Shown here: in pieces, positions 5,434 to 6,504 of the stretch
Layout: every line of letters begins with the position of its first letter
Position numbering within the stretch: the first letter of the stretch is position 1
Assembly (NCBI GenBank): GCA_002304735.1
Contig: DBIU01000010.1
Location: 1 to 6,504, forward strand
DNA: 6,504 nt
Reading direction: 5' to 3'
Source of the DNA: Ruminococcaceae bacterium UBA794
GTDB lineage: Bacteria > Bacillota > Clostridia > Oscillospirales > Ruminococcaceae
Notes under the pieces: model-generated
Told to the model about the DNA's origin: nothing
Database searches by the model: none
What the model saw: the letters and a program-made list of their open reading frames with translations, nothing else
Position numbers and translations under genes: made by a program

Positions 5434-6378
5434 ATGGGTAAACACAAAATACTGATAACAGCGGGAATTTTGGCGGTTTCGCTTTTGGCGGGCTGCGCGA
5501 ACGAGCAAAAGTCCGAAAATTCTTCGGGAACGAGCGCGAGTTCCGGTTCTTCATCGGAGAAAAGTACCGAAAGTTCGTCGGAGAGCGGCGCTTCTTCGGA
5601 AATTCCGAAAGGCGAGCCGACCGTTTTCACGGGACCCGACGGCAAGCCGATTTACGCAGGGGAGATTACCGCTATTGAGGGAACGGAAAAAACGGCGGAA
5701 AATCTCGCGAAAACGGACTATGGAACGACGGTTATTTGCGAGGGATTTCAGTATTTTACCGAGCCTTTGGGCATTGCTTATAATAATTATCAGAACGCCG
5801 ATATGTTCGACGATTATGCGTTTAGCGGCGATATCTCCGAAAACAAAAATACCTCAAAGCGCGTTAATGTCGGAGATGAAATTTGCGGGCTGAAGCTTAC
5901 AAGCGCTGTTTCGGAGTTTAAGATTGACGATTATGCGGATACTCCCGAGCCGTATTATTATGATGGATTATCATTCAGCGGCGCAGGCGATAGATTTTTA
6001 GCCGAGTTTGACGGCACGATTACGATTGAGGGCTTTTTGGGAGTGGGAGCGCGGAGTTCTTATGACCCGGACGGCGGATTGCTCGGTTTTATGCCGACGG
6101 AAAGCAAACTTCCGATTTTGGGAGGTAAACCGGAGCTTTACGAGCGCACAAGCTTTGTTTCAAGCGAAATCGTGGCTTATTCGGATATGCCTGGCGTTCA
6201 ATGCGGGTATTTTCGCAATATGAAATGCGACAGCGCGGGGCTTGGTATCGGAGATGTTGCGCTTGTCCGTTTGACGCTGAGCAATATCAAGTACAGAAAC
6301 AGCCAGACGGTAGACGCTGAAATCGAGAAAATCGAGCTTATTTCCGATGTTCTTTATCACGCGGAAGATACAATTTAA
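5434..6378 (+). CDS. Secreted lipoprotein of unknown function
   Basis: 314 residues. The signal peptide has a basic start (MGKHK), a hydrophobic core and the lipobox LLAGC, so Cys21 should be lipidated and the protein anchored to the outer face of the membrane. Residues about 22-61 form a Ser/Glu/Gly-rich, low-complexity linker that probably spans the cell wall. The rest (about 62-314) looks like a soluble domain starting TVFTGPDGKPIYAGEIT, rich in acidic and aromatic residues, with four more cysteines (102, 151, 257, 265) that could pair in disulfides. I do not recognise this domain; no substrate-binding or enzyme motif is evident. GAGAGG (5421-5426) lies 7 bases before the ATG. It is monocistronic and divergent from sigG, and nothing in the sequence ties it to sporulation. 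Confidence 0.85.
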   Translation: MGKHKILITAGILAVSLLAGCANEQKSENSSGTSASSGSSSEKSTESSSESGASSEIPKGEPTVFTGPDGKPIYAGEITAIEGTEKTAENLAKTDYGTTVICEGFQYFTEPLGIAYNNYQNADMFDDYAFSGDISENKNTSKRVNVGDEICGLKLTSAVSEFKIDDYADTPEPYYYDGLSFSGAGDRFLAEFDGTITIEGFLGVGARSSYDPDGGLLGFMPTESKLPILGGKPELYERTSFVSSEIVAYSDMPGVQCGYFRNMKCDSAGLGIGDVALVRLTLSNIKYRNSQTVDAEIEKIELISDVLYHAEDTI

Positions 6379-6386
6379 GACAAAAT

Positions 6387-6409
6387 GCCCGAATGTTCTT
6401 CATTCGGGC
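6387..6409. terminator. Hairpin after the lipoprotein gene, probable terminator
   Basis: GCCCGAATG (6387-6395) and CATTCGGGC (6401-6409) form a perfect 9-bp stem with a 5-base loop, 8 bases after the lipoprotein stop. On the plus strand no T-run follows. On the minus strand ATTTTG follows, so it could better serve a minus-strand transcript entering from the right. Confidence 0.6.
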
Positions 6410-6414
6410 TGAGA

Positions 6415-6431
6415 CCGTCGAAAAAGTCCCG
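6415..6431 (-). repeat. 17-nt repeat, right copy (inverted relative to the left end)
   Basis: CCGTCGAAAAAGTCCCG is the exact reverse complement of positions 2-18. Read on the minus strand it points toward the hairpin at 6387-6409, with 5 bases between. At the left end the same repeat points toward a terminator 4 bases away. Confidence 0.7.
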
Positions 6432-6442
6432 TTGGGACTTTT
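6422..6442. repeat. Perfect short palindrome within the right-end repeat region
   Basis: AAAAGTCCC (6422-6430) and GGGACTTTT (6434-6442) form a 9-bp stem with a GTT loop. The A-run before and T-run after give it the shape of a bidirectional terminator, so it may terminate the lipoprotein transcript if the first hairpin does not. Its left arm overlaps the 17-nt repeat. Confidence 0.65.
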
Positions 6443-6454
6443 CCGCCGAAGCAT

Positions 6455-6504
6455 CCGCACTGCCCGCACTCATTGTCGGCTTTGCCGACAATTCGCACAG
6501 TTGT
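6455..6504. repeat. Right-end palindrome and tandem repeat, cut by the window edge
   Basis: CCGCACT occurs twice (6455-6461 and 6464-6470). It is followed by ATTGTCGGC (6472-6480) and GCCGACAAT (6484-6492), a perfect 9-bp stem with a TTT loop. Together with the upstream palindrome this resembles a dispersed intergenic repeat element that continues beyond the window. No convincing gene is seen here. Confidence 0.5.

Noticed and set aside
5308..5508. N-terminal extension of sigG to an ATG at 5508
   Set aside because: The extra 67 residues do not resemble sigma factors, run through the promoter region and into the divergent lipoprotein gene, and the TTG at 5307 has an ideal ribosome binding site and the conserved N-terminus.
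6400..6504. Minus-strand partial frame ending at 6400 (ECGQCGCFGGKVPTGLFRRS...) as the tail of a gene entering from the right
   Set aside because: The frame is open but consists entirely of palindromes and repeats, with its stop in a hairpin loop. A second minus-strand frame over the same bases is also open. A repeat element explains both; a real gene tail cannot be excluded without sequence beyond the window.
1..6504. The whole window as a transposon or genomic island bounded by the inverted 17-nt repeat
   Set aside because: No transposase or integrase is present, the interior holds housekeeping-type genes such as sigG and popT, and each repeat copy is adjacent to a hairpin, which fits a dispersed intergenic element better.

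Overview
The window looks like chromosomal DNA of a spore-forming, Gram-positive member of the Clostridia, probably a gut-type Oscillospirales/Ruminococcaceae relative. It carries a clear sporulation sigma-G gene, strong AGGAGG-type ribosome binding sites, consensus TTGACA/TATAAT promoters, short hairpin-plus-T-run terminators, a PopT/DUF368 membrane protein and a Gram-positive-style lipoprotein. The lineage is inferred from protein similarity I remember; no search was run. All five main genes are intact, and no gap between genes exceeds 300 bases.

Layout. Positions 1-127 hold one copy of a 17-nt repeat, the terminator of an upstream gene outside the window, and a promoter. Next comes a Rob-like AraC regulator (128-1006) with an N-terminal DNA-binding domain and a C-terminal GyrI-like ligand domain; a well-formed internal ribosome binding site could also yield the ligand domain alone. 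After its terminator, a near-consensus promoter (1090-1118) drives a two-gene unit: an 817-residue P-type-ATPase-like membrane protein (1169-3622), then, 15 bases on, a PopT/DUF368 undecaprenyl-phosphate transporter (3638-4492). The unit ends at a hairpin (4511-4537) shared with the convergent sigG gene (4537-5307, minus strand). sigG starts at TTG and has a plausible sigma-F-type promoter. Divergent from it, with its own sigma-A-type promoter, is a lipoprotein of unknown function (5434-6378). The last 126 bases hold a hairpin and a compact cluster of palindromes that includes the inverted partner of the repeat at the window's start.

The most interesting object is the P-type-ATPase-like protein. 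Its frame is open throughout and its fold landmarks are easy to follow, yet nearly every catalytic signature is substituted: the DKTGT phosphorylation motif reads EKEGA, TGES reads TGST, the P-domain TGD reads TEE, the DP-R motif has lost its Asp, GDGxND reads GTRPTD, and the M4 PEGL reads PTGI. This suggests a pseudo-pump kept for a non-catalytic role. Its tight linkage to an undecaprenyl-phosphate transporter suggests, by inference only, a role in lipid-carrier recycling or cell-envelope homeostasis.
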